A stretch of DNA of 64,000 nt from Carya illinoinensis (lineage: Eukaryota > Streptophyta > Magnoliopsida > Fagales > Juglandaceae). Each line of letters starts with the position of its first letter. Position 1 is the stretch's first letter. Below, one piece after another: positions 1-10,769 of the stretch. The stretch is taken from assembly GCF_018687715.1 (NCBI RefSeq), contig NC_056765.1, positions 24,486,394 through 24,550,393 on the forward strand, given 5' to 3'. Both the position numbers and the translations under genes were made by a program. The notes below the pieces were generated by a model. The model saw nothing but the letters and a program-made list of their open reading frames with translations. It made no database searches and had not been told where the DNA came from.

Positions 1-1462
1 TTTTCTGGAATTTTCCTCCCACATATAATTCTTGGAACACATTCATAATATCCTCTTTCACAACCTCCCAGCAAGTTTGAAAGAATCCTATTGAGAAACC
101 ATCTGGTCCTGGTGCTTTATCTTTTGTCATTCTTCTGATCACTTCAATTACCTCAGTTTCCTCAAAAGCTCTTTCCAACCATGACGCAGTTTGTGGCTCA
201 ATAGAATCAAAACTGAGTCCATCCAAATTTGGCCTCCATCTCTCCTTTTCTGTAAAAAGTTGTTCATAGAAACTTACCACATGTTCCTTAATCACTGGAG
301 CCTCCGTACATTCTCTATCATTAATCTGCAGCATCTCAATAGTGTTGTTTCTCCTATGAGAGTTGGCCACTCTATGGAAAAATTTTGTGCTTCGGTCCCC
401 TTCTTTCAGCCACAATGCTCTTGACTTCTGACGCCAAGAAATTTCTTCCAGAGATAATACTTTCTCTATTTCTGAGTTCAACTCTGCCTTGCGCGAAATC
501 TCCTCTGGGGTAAGATCTCTAACTTCCATGAACCTCTCTATACTCTGTAGTTCCTCCAGCATGGTTTTCTTTTGTTCCCCCAAGTCTCCGAAGGTATGAG
601 AATTCCAAAGCTTTAAGTCAGTCTTTAAAGCTTTTAGTTTACCTGCAAGTATGTGAGAGGGACTACCAAAAACTTGATATGATGTCCACCAAAGCCTTAC
701 CCTTTCCACAAAACCCTCACTCTTAAGCCACATATTTTCAAATTTGAAATAACGCCGACCGCCTTGAATGCCTCCTCCATCTAGTAAAATGGGGAAGTGA
801 TCGGACCCCACTCGTGGCAATCTCTTCTGGCACACCTCTGGAAACTTACTTTCCCACTCCGGCGAAATGAGGAAACGGTCTAAGCGAGACCACGTTTGGC
901 TATTGGACCAGGTAAAAAGGCCTCCTGTAAGTGGAAGATCTATCAAGTTCAAGTCAAAAATGCAATCTGAGAACTCTGACATAGCTGAGCGAAGACGGTT
1001 ATCTCCAGATCTTTCACTAGGGAATCTTATAATGTTGAAATCACCACCAATGCACCATGGGAGGTCCCACCAAGTGTGTAATCCAACAAGTTCATCCCAT
1101 AAATGTTTTCTGATATTAACAACATTTGGTCCATAGATACCTGCAAAAGCCCACATAAAGTTATCTTCCACCATCTTAAACGAACAAGCCACTGTGTAAT
1201 CTCCTATATATTCCTCCATTTTTTCCATCACTCTTTTATCCCACATCACAAGAATACCGCCAGAGGCCCCATTTGAAGCCAAATACACCCAGTCTACATA
1301 CGAACAGCTCCACACACTTCTCACAATTTTTCGGTTCACCAATTTCAGTTTTGTTTCTTGAAAACAAACGATGTCTGCCCTCCATTCCCGAAGCAAATAT
1401 TTTATGCGCTGGCGCTTATTAAACTCATTTAGCCCACGCACATTCCAAGACAATTTTAGGCT
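1..1462 (-). CDS. LINE ORF2 (5' part): apurinic endonuclease and start of reverse transcriptase
   Basis: The complement of 1-1462 is a single uninterrupted reading frame of about 487 codons that runs off the left edge. It begins just after a TGA with the plant LINE endonuclease start LSWNVRGLN. The endonuclease motifs follow in order: FQETK (catalytic Glu), YGPN, GGDFN (Asp/Asn) and GSDHFPI (catalytic His, near 800). A spacer then leads to the RT motif KAPGPDG near 105-125. The family nicks target DNA and primes reverse transcription at the nick. All endonuclease residues I can recognise are present, so this is one of the least decayed elements here. The start is unclear: an ATG overlapping the upstream stop is one base out of frame with the endonuclease, which suggests a 1-nt slip in the A run at about 1454. 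Confidence 0.9.
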
Positions 1463-3288
1463 TCATAAAGAAACCACGGTGCCCTTCCCTTTAGATCTAT
1501 CCCGACTTGAACTGCCTTCATTTAAGGACCAATTAAGTCTCTTGAGTTCCCTCTGTTTCTTAGATCCCATCTTTTTATCAATCATGTGCCCCGCCTCAAT
1601 AGCCGTAAGGAGTGCTAAAAATTGTTCTTCATATCCTACACACTTCAATCCCACCACATGTTGAATATCTTTTACCTTATTGAACACCCAAGTTGATGTA
1701 TCAAAATCACCAGGTAACTCACAATTCAATGGGAATGGAGTTCTGTCCCCATTCTCAATTTCGTCATCCAACGAGTTGTAGCCTTCCCATTCAACCACAG
1801 AGTTCATTTTATTTATCTCTTGAGACTCTGGTACCACCGAGATGTCAGTATTCTCCGCTAAGTTGCTTTGATGAAAGCTCACGCTGCTGTCTTCCACAAG
1901 CTCCATGTTCTGCTCAACTCCATTTTCCTCAATAAGATCCAAATGCTCCACCGTGACAGGTAACTCTTTCTGGTCAGCTTTGGTTTCCGTTGATGGAGTC
2001 GGCAACTTCTGTGTACAGATCTCGGGGAAAAACATGGACAGATGTTCTCGTACTGCACAGACCTCCTCTCGTGGCGGTAATAATTGTTGCTCCATCATCA
2101 CCGGCGTTTTCTGTTTCACCTTCAGAGATTCCACCGTCGCCGGAGTTACATGAACAATCCCCCCCGAAAAACGCGTCGGATCCAGTCCAGGAAGTTCTCT
2201 GGGGTCGACTACGGTGTTTTCCGACGTCTGTCCCTTCGCCGTCGACGTCTGTCCCTTCTCCGACGCCGTCTGTCCCTTCGCCGTCGCCGTCTGTCCCTTC
2301 GCCGGCACAGGTGGCCTCGAGTCCACCGCGTCCGTGACCTGCTCTCGGGGCCTCCAGAGCTTTGCGTTAGGCAAAGGCCTCTGGGCTTCGCTTGGGCTAG
2401 GCCCGTTACCCGGGCTGGGCCCGTTACTTAAGCTTTTAGAGGCCTGCCCATTTAACCCGTTAGGTGCCCTTCTATTTAAAACAGCCGGATTAAATCCTTC
2501 CACTACGGGCTGTTTGTCCTTCGAAGAACACAGGGCCCCCACTCCCTTCCAGAGCCCATCTTCTGAGCCTACCCTACACCCAGGTCCCCTCCATCTGACC
2601 CGTCCTCAACTAGTTTCTTTAAACATTTTAATTTAAGTTGGAGATCTTCCAACTGAATCTGCATGTCGGTCATTACCCGAAGATAAGTTTCTTTATTTAA
2701 GCCAACAGTTTCCTTTTCACCCCCATCACGTCCCTGCAAATCTTCCGAAATGGTCTTCCTCCCTAGCTGCCTACCACCTGCTACTCTGTCATCTGGCCCG
2801 GCCTGTTGAAGCGACAGGACCTTACCATTCTTTTGCTGCAAAGCCTCCTTGTATGACCGTGAGGGCCACTGTGGATGCTCCGATAACGTTGCTGCTGGTG
2901 TCGCCCGTGTGAGACCACCATCTTGCTCCATCTCTTTCAATGTCTCCACCATTTTTCTCCAACCCAAACCTTCAAAATCTTCAGGGATAAAAATGCAGTT
3001 CCTACGTCCACCCCCATAATACTCTACCAACGCCATGAAGACCCCCTGCAAATTTGAGCACCTCTGTGCTATGAATCCCCTGTCACCCACTCTATGGCCT
3101 GCATAGAACTCCGTCTTCCTTTCTTTTACACAGTCGTCCAGAGCTTTGGAGAACCACCTAGCAGTGGTTAGCTCTAGCCTCATCGTCTTTACCAACTTCC
3201 ATCCTTTTTCCGTGACTACAACCCATCGACCTTCCCTCGACACCACAAAAGATTTCTGTTCTATCACTAAAGTCTTTGAGAAACCCAT
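1463..3288 (-). pseudogene. LINE ORF1, frameshifted
   Basis: Two adjacent reading frames lie directly upstream of ORF2 on the same strand. The first, complement of 2569-3288, starts MGFSKTLVIEQ and has 239 codons. The second, complement of 1463-2542, has 359 codons in a shifted frame and ends at a TGA that is in frame with ORF2. Position and strand make this the ORF1 (nucleic-acid-binding, Gag-like) protein of the same element, probably one protein of about 600 residues split by a frameshift between 2542 and 2570. I see no CCHC knuckle. Residues around the junction are Gly/Pro/Ser rich and the DNA there (2150-2600) is much more GC-rich than the rest of the window. The ORF1 assignment rests mainly on context. 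Confidence 0.65.
2227..2312 (-). repeat. 21-bp minisatellite inside LINE ORF1 (KGQT repeats)
   Basis: Four tandem 21-bp units, each marked by TGTCCCTTC on the plus strand at 2229, 2250, 2271 and 2292, encode four heptapeptides of the form KGQTxxx in the ORF1 frame. The unit is a multiple of three, so copy number can change without a frameshift. Confidence 0.85.
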
Positions 3289-3329
3289 GAATCTAAATAC
3301 TTAATCAAACTCGCATGATTGAAAGAATT

Positions 3330-3386
3330 TCTAGCGAGAGAGAGAGTTTCTAGAGAGAGTTTCTAGAGAGAGAGAGAGTTTCAACC
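3330..3386. repeat. GA-rich microsatellite in LINE 5' leader
   Basis: Imperfect GAGAGA runs interleaved with TTTCTA lie just upstream of the ORF1 start of the left-edge LINE and probably form part of its 5' untranslated region. The exact 5' end of the LINE is not identifiable, because the matching 3' target duplication lies outside the window. Confidence 0.6.
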
Positions 3387-3420
3387 TCACCGGAGAATAT
3401 GTAAAAAATGCACATACATC

Positions 3421-3750
3421 CATGCTGACTGCAGCTCTTCAAATTATGTCAGCAATAGATAAAATGATAAAACAAATTGGGCAATCCAAGTCGGTATGAG
3501 CAATTAAAGACCTCAAAAACCACTGAGGCAATTATACAATACAACACTTGATTATATCAATAGAAGGGCTGTGTCCCTGCAAAAGTCCATTATTTCGTTC
3601 CCACCACACAGTCCTCATAAGAGCCTGGAACCACACTCCATGCCCTATTCCTGAATGAAGTGGGTTTAATACACCAACAACCCATACCATAGCATAAACC
3701 ACAAAGACAGGCAGGTAGCTCCATAGTAATTGAGCAGTGAACAAACAATT
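3421..3750 (-). pseudogene. Degenerate LINE C-terminal (zf-RVT-like) relic
   Basis: The minus strand carries a short frame containing TVWWERNNGLLQGHSPSID. It resembles the conserved end of plant LINE ORF2 proteins (typically WRERNxRxFEG followed by a Ser-Ile/Asp-Leu stretch). Upstream residues (LLWSYLPVF, WVVGVLNPL) fit the same region with frameshifts. If correct, a second, older LINE fragment abuts the 5' end of the left-edge LINE. Similarity is by eye only. Confidence 0.35.
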
Positions 3751-4598
3751 GAAAATCTCTCCATTTTGCTTACAAGTTACACATACAATAGTGGTTCACA
3801 AGTTAATGTAGGGAATACAACTACAAGCACAAGACATATATATACATATATATTTGAGAGGGGGTGTAAATCATTTTTTAATTGCATTAAATGGAAAAAT
3901 CAAAGAGCTAAGGATAATGTAGAGATAATTGCAGGGAAAGATTGTTAATGTTATATCCCTTTTGTGCCCCCATTAAAGATAACATTCATGTTCATGCACA
4001 AAAAGGCAACTTCCTTCCAGTTATGCACACACATTCTAGCCATAGGATATTTTGTATGATGTTTCCCACAACGATATAAAAAACACCAAAGAAATTTTTT
4101 CACACCTTAAGGCCTGACTGCATCATTGTCTTGACTGAAAAGAAGAATTGCAAGGTCAACATCATAACTTAATTCTATTCTGAATACCGGCAATAAATCC
4201 TAAGCAATCTAGGCTTGGTTTCTCAAAATAATGAACTCATGCAAAAAATTAAGTTTAACCCTGTAAAATAAAAAACAGCAATCAGAGATTACATCTTTTT
4301 TTTTGATAAATGCATTCATTATCGATGCCGGCATCTGCAATCAGAGATTACATCTTAAAAGACAATTTATAACCTTAACTAAGTTAGGAGATTCAGGCTC
4401 TGCAACTTTAACTAAGGGACCAAATTCACAAAAGAAGTTTGCAGGTCCAAGAACAATCAACACACTAATGATCATATGCAGATTACTGAATATTAAAAGC
4501 ATCATAACTGACTGTGATATATCTTTGAGACAAAGAAAAAGGTTTTCACACAACCAACATCTTCGCCCAATAACCAAAAGATACGAGAGGCTTCTTAC
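3751..4598. other. Non-coding, possibly intron of the 4.6-kb exon
   Basis: No coding sequence was recognised. On the minus strand this follows a strong splice donor (complement of 4597-4598), so it may be intronic. Possible acceptors ending TTTTACAG (near 4265) and CTTTTCAG (near 4145) exist, but neither leads into a convincing exon. A small LINE insertion lies at 4298-4336. Confidence 0.4.
4298..4336 (-). mobile_element. 39-bp 5'-truncated LINE insertion with 20-bp target duplication
   Basis: The same 20-bp sequence (GCAATCAGAGATTACATCTT) is found at 4278-4297 and 4337-4356. The 39 bp between read on the minus strand as a short unique stretch ending ATGAATGCATTTATC plus an A run. A 3' poly-A and a long direct duplication are the hallmarks of target-primed reverse transcription, so this is a LINE (or LINE-mobilised) copy truncated to its last three dozen bases. 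Confidence 0.8.
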
Positions 4599-4760
4599 CT
4601 TCTCCTTTACAGCTTCTTCCCTCTTTGAAATTTGGGGGTGCTTCGGTGAGATGCTGGGAGTTGAGTCAAGGTCAAAGACAAGTTGTTGCTTCCACTCAAA
4701 CTGAGAAGTGATGATAAGTATAAGCAACAGAAAAACAAGCAACATGGGTCTTGACATCAT
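4599..4760 (-). CDS. Candidate first coding exon, small secreted/membrane protein
   Basis: A 54-codon open stretch starts MMSRPMLLVFLLLILIITSQ, a clear hydrophobic signal peptide or anchor, followed by a polar segment ending KREEAVKEK. The exon stops at AAG|GTAAGA, a near-ideal plant splice donor. Upstream, TTGTACAG (complement near 4790) is a plausible acceptor, implying an intron in the 5' UTR. I do not recognise the family. No downstream exon is convincing before the LINE sequence at 3.4-3.75 kb, so the gene may be truncated. The splice signals make this better than a chance reading frame, but expression is unproven. Confidence 0.42.
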
Positions 4761-4789
4761 TGCAAGCAGCTCTCACAAAACCTGTACAA

Positions 4790-5930
4790 TGTAAGAAGTT
4801 CTATAAGCATCACTGTATTACACTTGCCATACCACAACATCTCCAGCAAGAAAACCCTCCTTTTGACCTAAAAGAAAACTGGGGAAAAAACAGAAATGGA
4901 GTTCTACAAGCAATATCCTATATTATTTGATTTTCATACTTGTCAGTCCAACCACAGGGCCATAAAAGCGCCCTTAGAGAACATGACTTTCCAGCAATGA
5001 ATCCCCCAAGATTCTTAACTCTAAACTTAATTATATTCTGTGATACCCCTATATGATAAGATTAAGGGCAGGTGGTGTATGGGATCCCACATTGCTTGGG
5101 AAGGAGAAGTTCTTGCTCTTTATAAAGTTCCAATGGAGCTCCAATTGTATCACTGACTAGTCTTTTTAGAGTATAAGCTATGTGGTTTGGGCCTTCCATT
5201 GGGGCATTACATATTCCCTCGTTTCCAAGCAACCAAATGAAGTTAAAATCAACGGAAGTACAGATAATAATAAAAATAACATCACCGATCTTTTGATAAG
5301 ATAAATGATGCAGCACAATTCAAAACAACTTTTAAATTCACAAAATCTATGACCATAACCTAAAACCCTTACAAAAAATTATATGAGAACTGAACCGAAA
5401 CCAAGAAAGAAAAAAACAAATAAGCTATTACACTGAAAGAAAAGAAATTCAGCCATAAAACTCTAGCAGTTCGATAGTATTTTTTTTCGGTGTTTGATAG
5501 CTAAGCGAAACTGTTGGAAAAAAGAGGAAAGAGACAAAAGCAATTTTTATTTTTTATTTTTAACTTTCAACGTGCTATTAGGTTTCCAGAACTTGAAAAA
5601 CTCCACTCGACAGAAATAGTTCAATTAACTTCAACGCAGTTAATTTTCTGTTCTTTTTTTCCCTTTTAGAAGAAAAGGCAAACCATGGAAATGTAAAAGG
5701 TCCCAAAAAATTTAAACAGGTTACATTAAGCCCAGTGAAGAATTCAAACACTGATTTCATTTCTTTCCCAGCGATTTGGTAGCCACCAAACAAACCAAAA
5801 ACTCGTGATCAACGTGCAATACCAATAAAAATAAAAACCTAGAGAAGACTCACAGACTGGTGCCGGCAAGAAAACCCTAACTTCATGATCGACTTCCTCG
5901 GGACGGGTGCTTGCACTTTCTTCAAACTTG
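4790..5930. other. Intergenic or 5' UTR intron/promoter with a solo LTR
   Basis: This AT-rich sequence contains the solo LTR at 5039-5211. If the exon at 4599-4760 is real, its leader exon could lie near 5835-5930, where the minus strand has a telobox-like TTAGGGTTTTC and candidate donors (GTGAGT near 5845). Nothing else is coding by inspection. Confidence 0.3.
5039..5211. mobile_element. Solo LTR (173 bp) of a TRIM-like family
   Basis: The segment starts TGTGATACCCC and ends GGGGCATTACA, so it has TG...CA ends with near inverted termini, and it is flanked by a perfect 5-bp duplication TATTC (5034-5038 and 5212-5216). Internal blocks such as CTTTATAAAGTTCCAATGG and ATCACTGACTAGT recur, diverged, in the element at 39756-40097. 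A lone LTR with its own target duplication indicates recombination between two LTRs of a small retrotransposon. Confidence 0.82.
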
Positions 5931-6713
5931 GAAAGCGTTTTTTGTGTCTGCCTTATCGGTTGTTAGTGGTACGCACAACAATGGAAGAGTTGAAAAAGGT
6001 ACCACCAACCGTAGATTGCTGGAAAGTAGACGTTCGCTTCTTTTATGTGTATGCCAGTGCATCTCTAGACCGGACTGGACGGACTTCCATCTTTTATGCG
6101 TCATCGCGTATGCCTTTTTCCTAAGAGAAAATAGAATTTTTTTTCTTTTGGAAAATGAGAAAATAGAAATTTTGTTTGAGAGTAACGTTATATATAAAGT
6201 TTTAAGTGCGAAACAACCCGTGCAATTATTCTTCTATAGGTTTACCGCTCTCCTATTATGTTTTTACTATTTTTTTTTAAATTTTTAAAATCTTTTTTAT
6301 TTTTAAAATTTTTTTTCTTAATGATTAAAAATATAAAAAAAAAAACTTAAAAAGAAGATTAAAAAAATACACTAAGAATGATAAAATAATGGTAAAATGA
6401 TTGTAAGTCTATCATTATCCTTGCCGTATACCTCTTTCTAAATTGATCTCTTTTTCTTTTTCTCTACCCTCCAAATTCGATCTCTCTTTCTCCTCTCACT
6501 CTCTCTCTTCCAAAGGTTTGATTTTCACTCTCTCCTAAAGCCGAAACTCTCGAGGTTTGATTTCTCTCACAACCAATGCATCTAAACCTTTCTAGACAGA
6601 CAGTTAGCAATCACCAAGGAATCAAACTCCACTTCAACATCAGCAAAATGAAATCTACAACATAGGTTCAAGCTTCATTCAGCCCTCCAATATAGCACAC
6701 GTATCATTTCACC

Positions 6714-6749
<36 letters not shown>

Positions 6750-7224
6750 ATAGAGACCCAAATGTTGAAAGATGATTGCATTTAAGTCATATATTTTGCA
6801 ATAACCTTCTTCACTTTTATTTAAGAAATAATTTTCTTAATTCTTCCTCAGTGGTTCCAAGGTAACAACAAAGGGTAATTCCTTTTATGTCCTTCTTGAT
6901 GTAATTCAAAACTTTGAGTAACAACCCAACAAAATGATTGGCCTACTGATGCACAAGCATTGTTTCTGGCTTGCAATTGAAGGAGATGAGAGAGAGACCG
7001 ATTGATGAATAGGGAAACGAGAGAGGAGAAGAGAAAGAGAGTGGGAGATGAGAGTGGAGTTTAGGACTTTAGAGGGAGAATGGAGAAGAGAAAGAGGGCT
7101 TAGAGATTTGTTGATCGAAAGGTAAAAGGCTTTTGCTACTCTCAACTCGCATCCATTGTGAATAACGTATATGACCTACATGTCAAGTTTTAATTGAAGA
7201 GTGTAAAACATATATACCCATCAC
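5931..7224. other. AT-rich intergenic sequence
   Basis: No gene recognised. It contains poly-A/T-rich tracts (6240-6400), CT-rich and GA-rich blocks in opposite sense (6430-6580 and 6980-7100) that look loosely like ends of a degenerate inverted-repeat element, and a (TA)n run. The GA/CT symmetry is too imperfect to call an element. Confidence 0.4.
6717..6748. repeat. (TA)n microsatellite
   Basis: An uninterrupted TA dinucleotide run of about 30 bp. Confidence 0.95.
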
Positions 7225-7500
7225 ATCATGTTTAAAGTTAAGCTTTTAAAAAATTAATTCCTTTAAAGTTTATGAATGAATGTAAATGTATTATTTTTTG
7301 GTGTTATTTACAGAGGTATGACATAGCAAAGATGACTAACATCCAGAGTATATCTTGAATGTTCTCCGTATTAATTGGAATGATCTCTTTCCTAATAAGT
7401 TGGAGGTATTACCTATTATCTTCAATGTGTATCCATAAGACTCATAATTGGATTTGCACTTAGTTATTGGGCTTTTATTATAACGGGTTCGTGGATACTA
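7225..7500 (-). repeat. 3' LTR of the Retand-like element (partial)
   Basis: It is homologous to 17000-17269 and diverges badly before about 7290. The part that should match 16918-17000 cannot be recognised, so the outer part of this LTR is deleted or replaced and no target duplication can be read. Confidence 0.65.
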
Positions 7501-7725
7501 AATATTTCTTCCAATTACCCCGTTAATTTTCTTCATGGGAAATTAAACATATCATGTCTTCTTGTCTACCTTGTTGGGCTTTGGACACGTGGCAAGTCTA
7601 GGATTTGCCCCTCTAGCTTTATGCTAATTAAGGTATTTCCTTATGCAGTCAGTGAATTCCCTGCATGCCCCAGATGTGACATACGTCTGTAACTGCTCTC
7701 GCACTTTCACTCTTTATTTTCAAGA
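7501..7725. other. Non-coding link between 3' LTR and antisense ORF
   Basis: Sequence of the Retand-like element between its 3' LTR and the antisense coding region. It should contain the polypurine tract (complement near 7505-7530). CACGTGGC at 7589-7596 on the plus strand is a G-box-like motif that might belong to a promoter of the antisense ORF; this is speculative. Confidence 0.3.
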
Positions 7726-10640
7726 ATGATAATTGACGACGCAGAAGTGATTGCTCAATTTTCCAAGAATCTCTCATCATTGCCTTCTTCTAGCTGCCTT
7801 TTCCATTTCCTTGGCTCATTTTCACTTTTCAAGTTTTCCGTTCCCTGCATTCCCCCTCCGAAAACTCACAATCCCTCATCACTTCAAACTCATTCTCTTC
7901 AATACAATCACCAAATGGCTCACCGTGACTCTTCTCCTCGTCAATCTCCAAGGGCCAAATGTCCCATTCTTTCGAGAGATTTACCCTGCGCTCCACCATC
8001 ACTACTCGAGAGTTGACAAAGTTAAGGACTTCTTGTCGTGTTCCTGATTCAGTCGAATTCATCATTCCTCCTGAGGGCTCTGGTGCTATAGACGAGGAAG
8101 GTTTCTCTGAGAGAGTTGCTCTCACGGCTTGTGCACTATCGCATGGATTGCGCCTGTCATTTTGTCGTCCCGTTCATGATATTCTTAATCTTCTTCAGAT
8201 ATCCCCTACCAACTTCACTCATGCACTTGGCGTGTACTTTTAAGCTCCTGCATGGTTTTTTGCATGGTTTTGGAACCCTTGGGGGAGAGATACCCAAATT
8301 TGACGAGTTAGGAATTCTTTTCCTTCTACTCCGTAAGCCGACTACCAACTAATATCTGTAGTTTTCATGTTCATTCTCAACGATTGGCGGCCTTTGAACC
8401 CTACTATTCTAATGCCAAAGGTTGGACTAGGAAATTTTTCCTTCTTGCTGGAAGTGTTGAGAATTCAATCTCTAAAAAAGATGTTCTTAACTTTCCATTT
8501 GAGACAACTCAAGAAAGATCCTTGATGACAAGAAGATTCTTATTAACCTTACTGGTCATGAACAAGAATGCATTGATGCAATCCTTAACTGGGCTCAGGA
8601 ACATGATAGTGAAGGCAACGAAGGTGCCTTTTGGATGGATAAACTGTTGACGCCAGCCAATATAGATAGGTTTCTGTACCCAACCACTCCCACTTAAAGG
8701 GGCGTAAAATAAAGGCTGTGAAAAGGGCTTCTTCCAAAAAGAGGCCTGCTTCTTTGCCTTCTTCTAAAACTCCCGTGAAGCACCCTCGCCAGACAGAGGG
8801 TGAGATGCCTACCGGCCTCCAAAATAAAGATGTTAAGGGCATGGATGTTGACGTGGGTGTAGATAGAACCATTGATTCTAGCGCTGAGCCTAATTTTGGA
8901 AGGGAGGCACCTACTATGCCTACCATGCCTACATTGCCACTTACCTCTCCCAGGCTGGATGATCTTGATGGACTTATGGGCCTAGCCCTTGTTGACTTGG
9001 TCATAGCCTTTGATTTCAAAATACATGCTAAAGGGTCAAATTTGATGAGTACTCTACCTTTCGAGTTTCTTTCCCTTCTTGCTTCTACACCTAGCGGTGG
9101 CGAATCCAACTTTGAGATTTTCAACGCCTTCTCTATTGGTATGGCTGGGATCGTGACTCCTAAGATAGCACCAATGTCAAATTTCTAGCCCCAGCACTTT
9201 ACCTGCAACTAATTTTGGGGGTATACCCCTTCGATAGGCAATGAACGGGCTCTATCCCCTCACCTTCCCTTTCCTCATTCGGCGGCGTCATGGAAACTTC
9301 AACCCCTAGGGAGGGGGATGGGTCGTTGGGGGGAAATCATGTAATAGAAGGTAATGAAGAAGATGTTAGTAGAGATGAAGAAGATCTCAATGCCACTCTA
9401 GCCCATTAAACTTCTACGCTAGAGGTGGAGTCCATTGTCAAGCCCATTATGCTAGTAGAAACCACAATTCCTTCTATTGTGCTAGAGATACATCCCTTAG
9501 GAAGGGTTCAAGTGGAGGGTCATCAAGTCAGGGGAGGGGGTTGAGGGCCCTTCTCACGTGAGTTCCCCTCCCCAAGATGAGGGCTTGACTGAAGAGCTTC
9601 TTCACTCCAGTATAACTTTTTTTCCTATGTTGTTACCGCTTTTCTCCTTTATTTATATGCACACGCCTTAACTTGTTGTTGTATCTTATAGGGCGAAGAC
9701 AGCTTGGCAGCCTAGATCATTAACGACTAGTCCAATCTGGAGTTTGAGGTTCACGAGCTGTAAAAGTTTGCCTTCTATGATAAATGGGAGATTTCTCAAT
9801 TGCTAGTTGAGAAAACTGACGTGGAGTCTTACCTAGCTAATGGACACATTCGCTCTCTGGAAGGCAAACTTGATATCCTCCATTATGAGGCTTCTGAGCT
9901 GCGAGGGCAGTTACTTCATGTTGGTTCCCTTAATGCCAAGCAAGGCTTTGCCCTTCGCTTGGCAGAATCTGAGCGTGACCTAGCTCGTGCCCAACTGCAT
10001 GATGCTAGGGAGGAGTTGGAATCCTCTCAACAGCAGTTGGTTGTTGCTGAGCAAGACTATTCGTAGCATGCTTAAGCACTAGCTGCTTTTGAGGAGAGTT
10101 GTAAATAGTTTTCCCTTGAGTTCTCGAGGGCTAAGGTGTCACATGATGCAGCTTAGAGGGAGTTTAATGTCCAATTGTCCGACATTAAGGGGTCTTATGA
10201 AGACCTGCGCTAGAGGTTTGACACTTACAAGAAAAATTGGGTAGCCCTTTATGCTTGTCAAGATAGATAGAACCAAACCCTACTAAATTTGGATAAGAAG
10301 GTGAGGGATATGAGGCTGGCATGGCGCATTTGCAAGCTCATATGTTGGCTCATCCTCAAATTGACCTGAGGCGTTTCAAACTTGACAATTTCAAGCCCAA
10401 TAGTGCAGTGTTCCAATTGGATAAGAAGGTGAGGGATATGCAGCTGGCATGGCTCACCTGCAAGCTCATATGTTGGCTCACCCTAACTAACCTAAAGCAT
10501 TTAAAACTTGACAATTTCAAGCCCAACAATGCAGTGCTCCAATTTGTTGACTCCTTGGGGCGCAAGAGCATGCCTGACGCTTTCTTGAACTTGTCGCCAC
10601 CCTCGACATCCTCAAAGCCTCCATCAGCTCCTTCTTCTTG
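7726..10640 (+). pseudogene. Antisense extra ORF (aORF) of the Gypsy element, PF04195-like, broken
   Basis: Plus-strand fragments in shifting frames resemble the plant 'putative gypsy type transposon' family. A start near 7916 (MAHRDSSPRQSPR) leads to VEFIIPPEGSGAIDEEGF and LSFCRPVHDILNLLQISPTN (8050-8220), then GWTRKFFLLAG (8410-8445). A Pro/Ser-rich low-complexity part follows at 8718-9188. The 89-codon stretch 9800-10066 is strongly heptad-like (LARAQLHDAREELESSQQQL), a probable coiled coil, and the end is at 10550-10640 (FVDSLGRKSMPDAFL). Several stops and frameshifts interrupt it. It lies antisense to pol, as in Retand-type elements; its molecular role is unknown. Confidence 0.65.
10289..10544 (+). 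repeat. 128-bp tandem duplication in the aORF
   Basis: TTGGATAAGAAGGTGAGGG at 10289 and again at 10417 begins two diverged copies of the same 128-bp segment, each encoding ...AHMLAHPQ/LDNFKPN... in the original frame. 128 is not a multiple of three, so the duplication itself shifts the frame. Confidence 0.85.
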
Positions 10641-10769
10641 AAGATCTTAGCTTTTGTGTTTGTTTCTCAAATAGTTGTATCAATTTGAGTTTTTGTAACC
10701 AGGACTTGTATATTCTTTTGGACAAATTGGCATTGAGTCTGTGCTTTGTATATATGTCGCCTCCTTGTA

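Noticed and set aside
1371..2636. Several plus-strand frames over the LINE ORF1 region, including Arg/Pro-rich ones
   Set aside because: Opposite-strand shadows of the GC-rich minisatellite and ORF1.
6430..7110. CT-rich and GA-rich blocks as a foldback element
   Set aside because: The complementarity is low-complexity only; no defined ends or target duplication.
7829..8125. Minus-strand frame MRATLSEKPSSS...
   Set aside because: Antisense to the better supported aORF relic.
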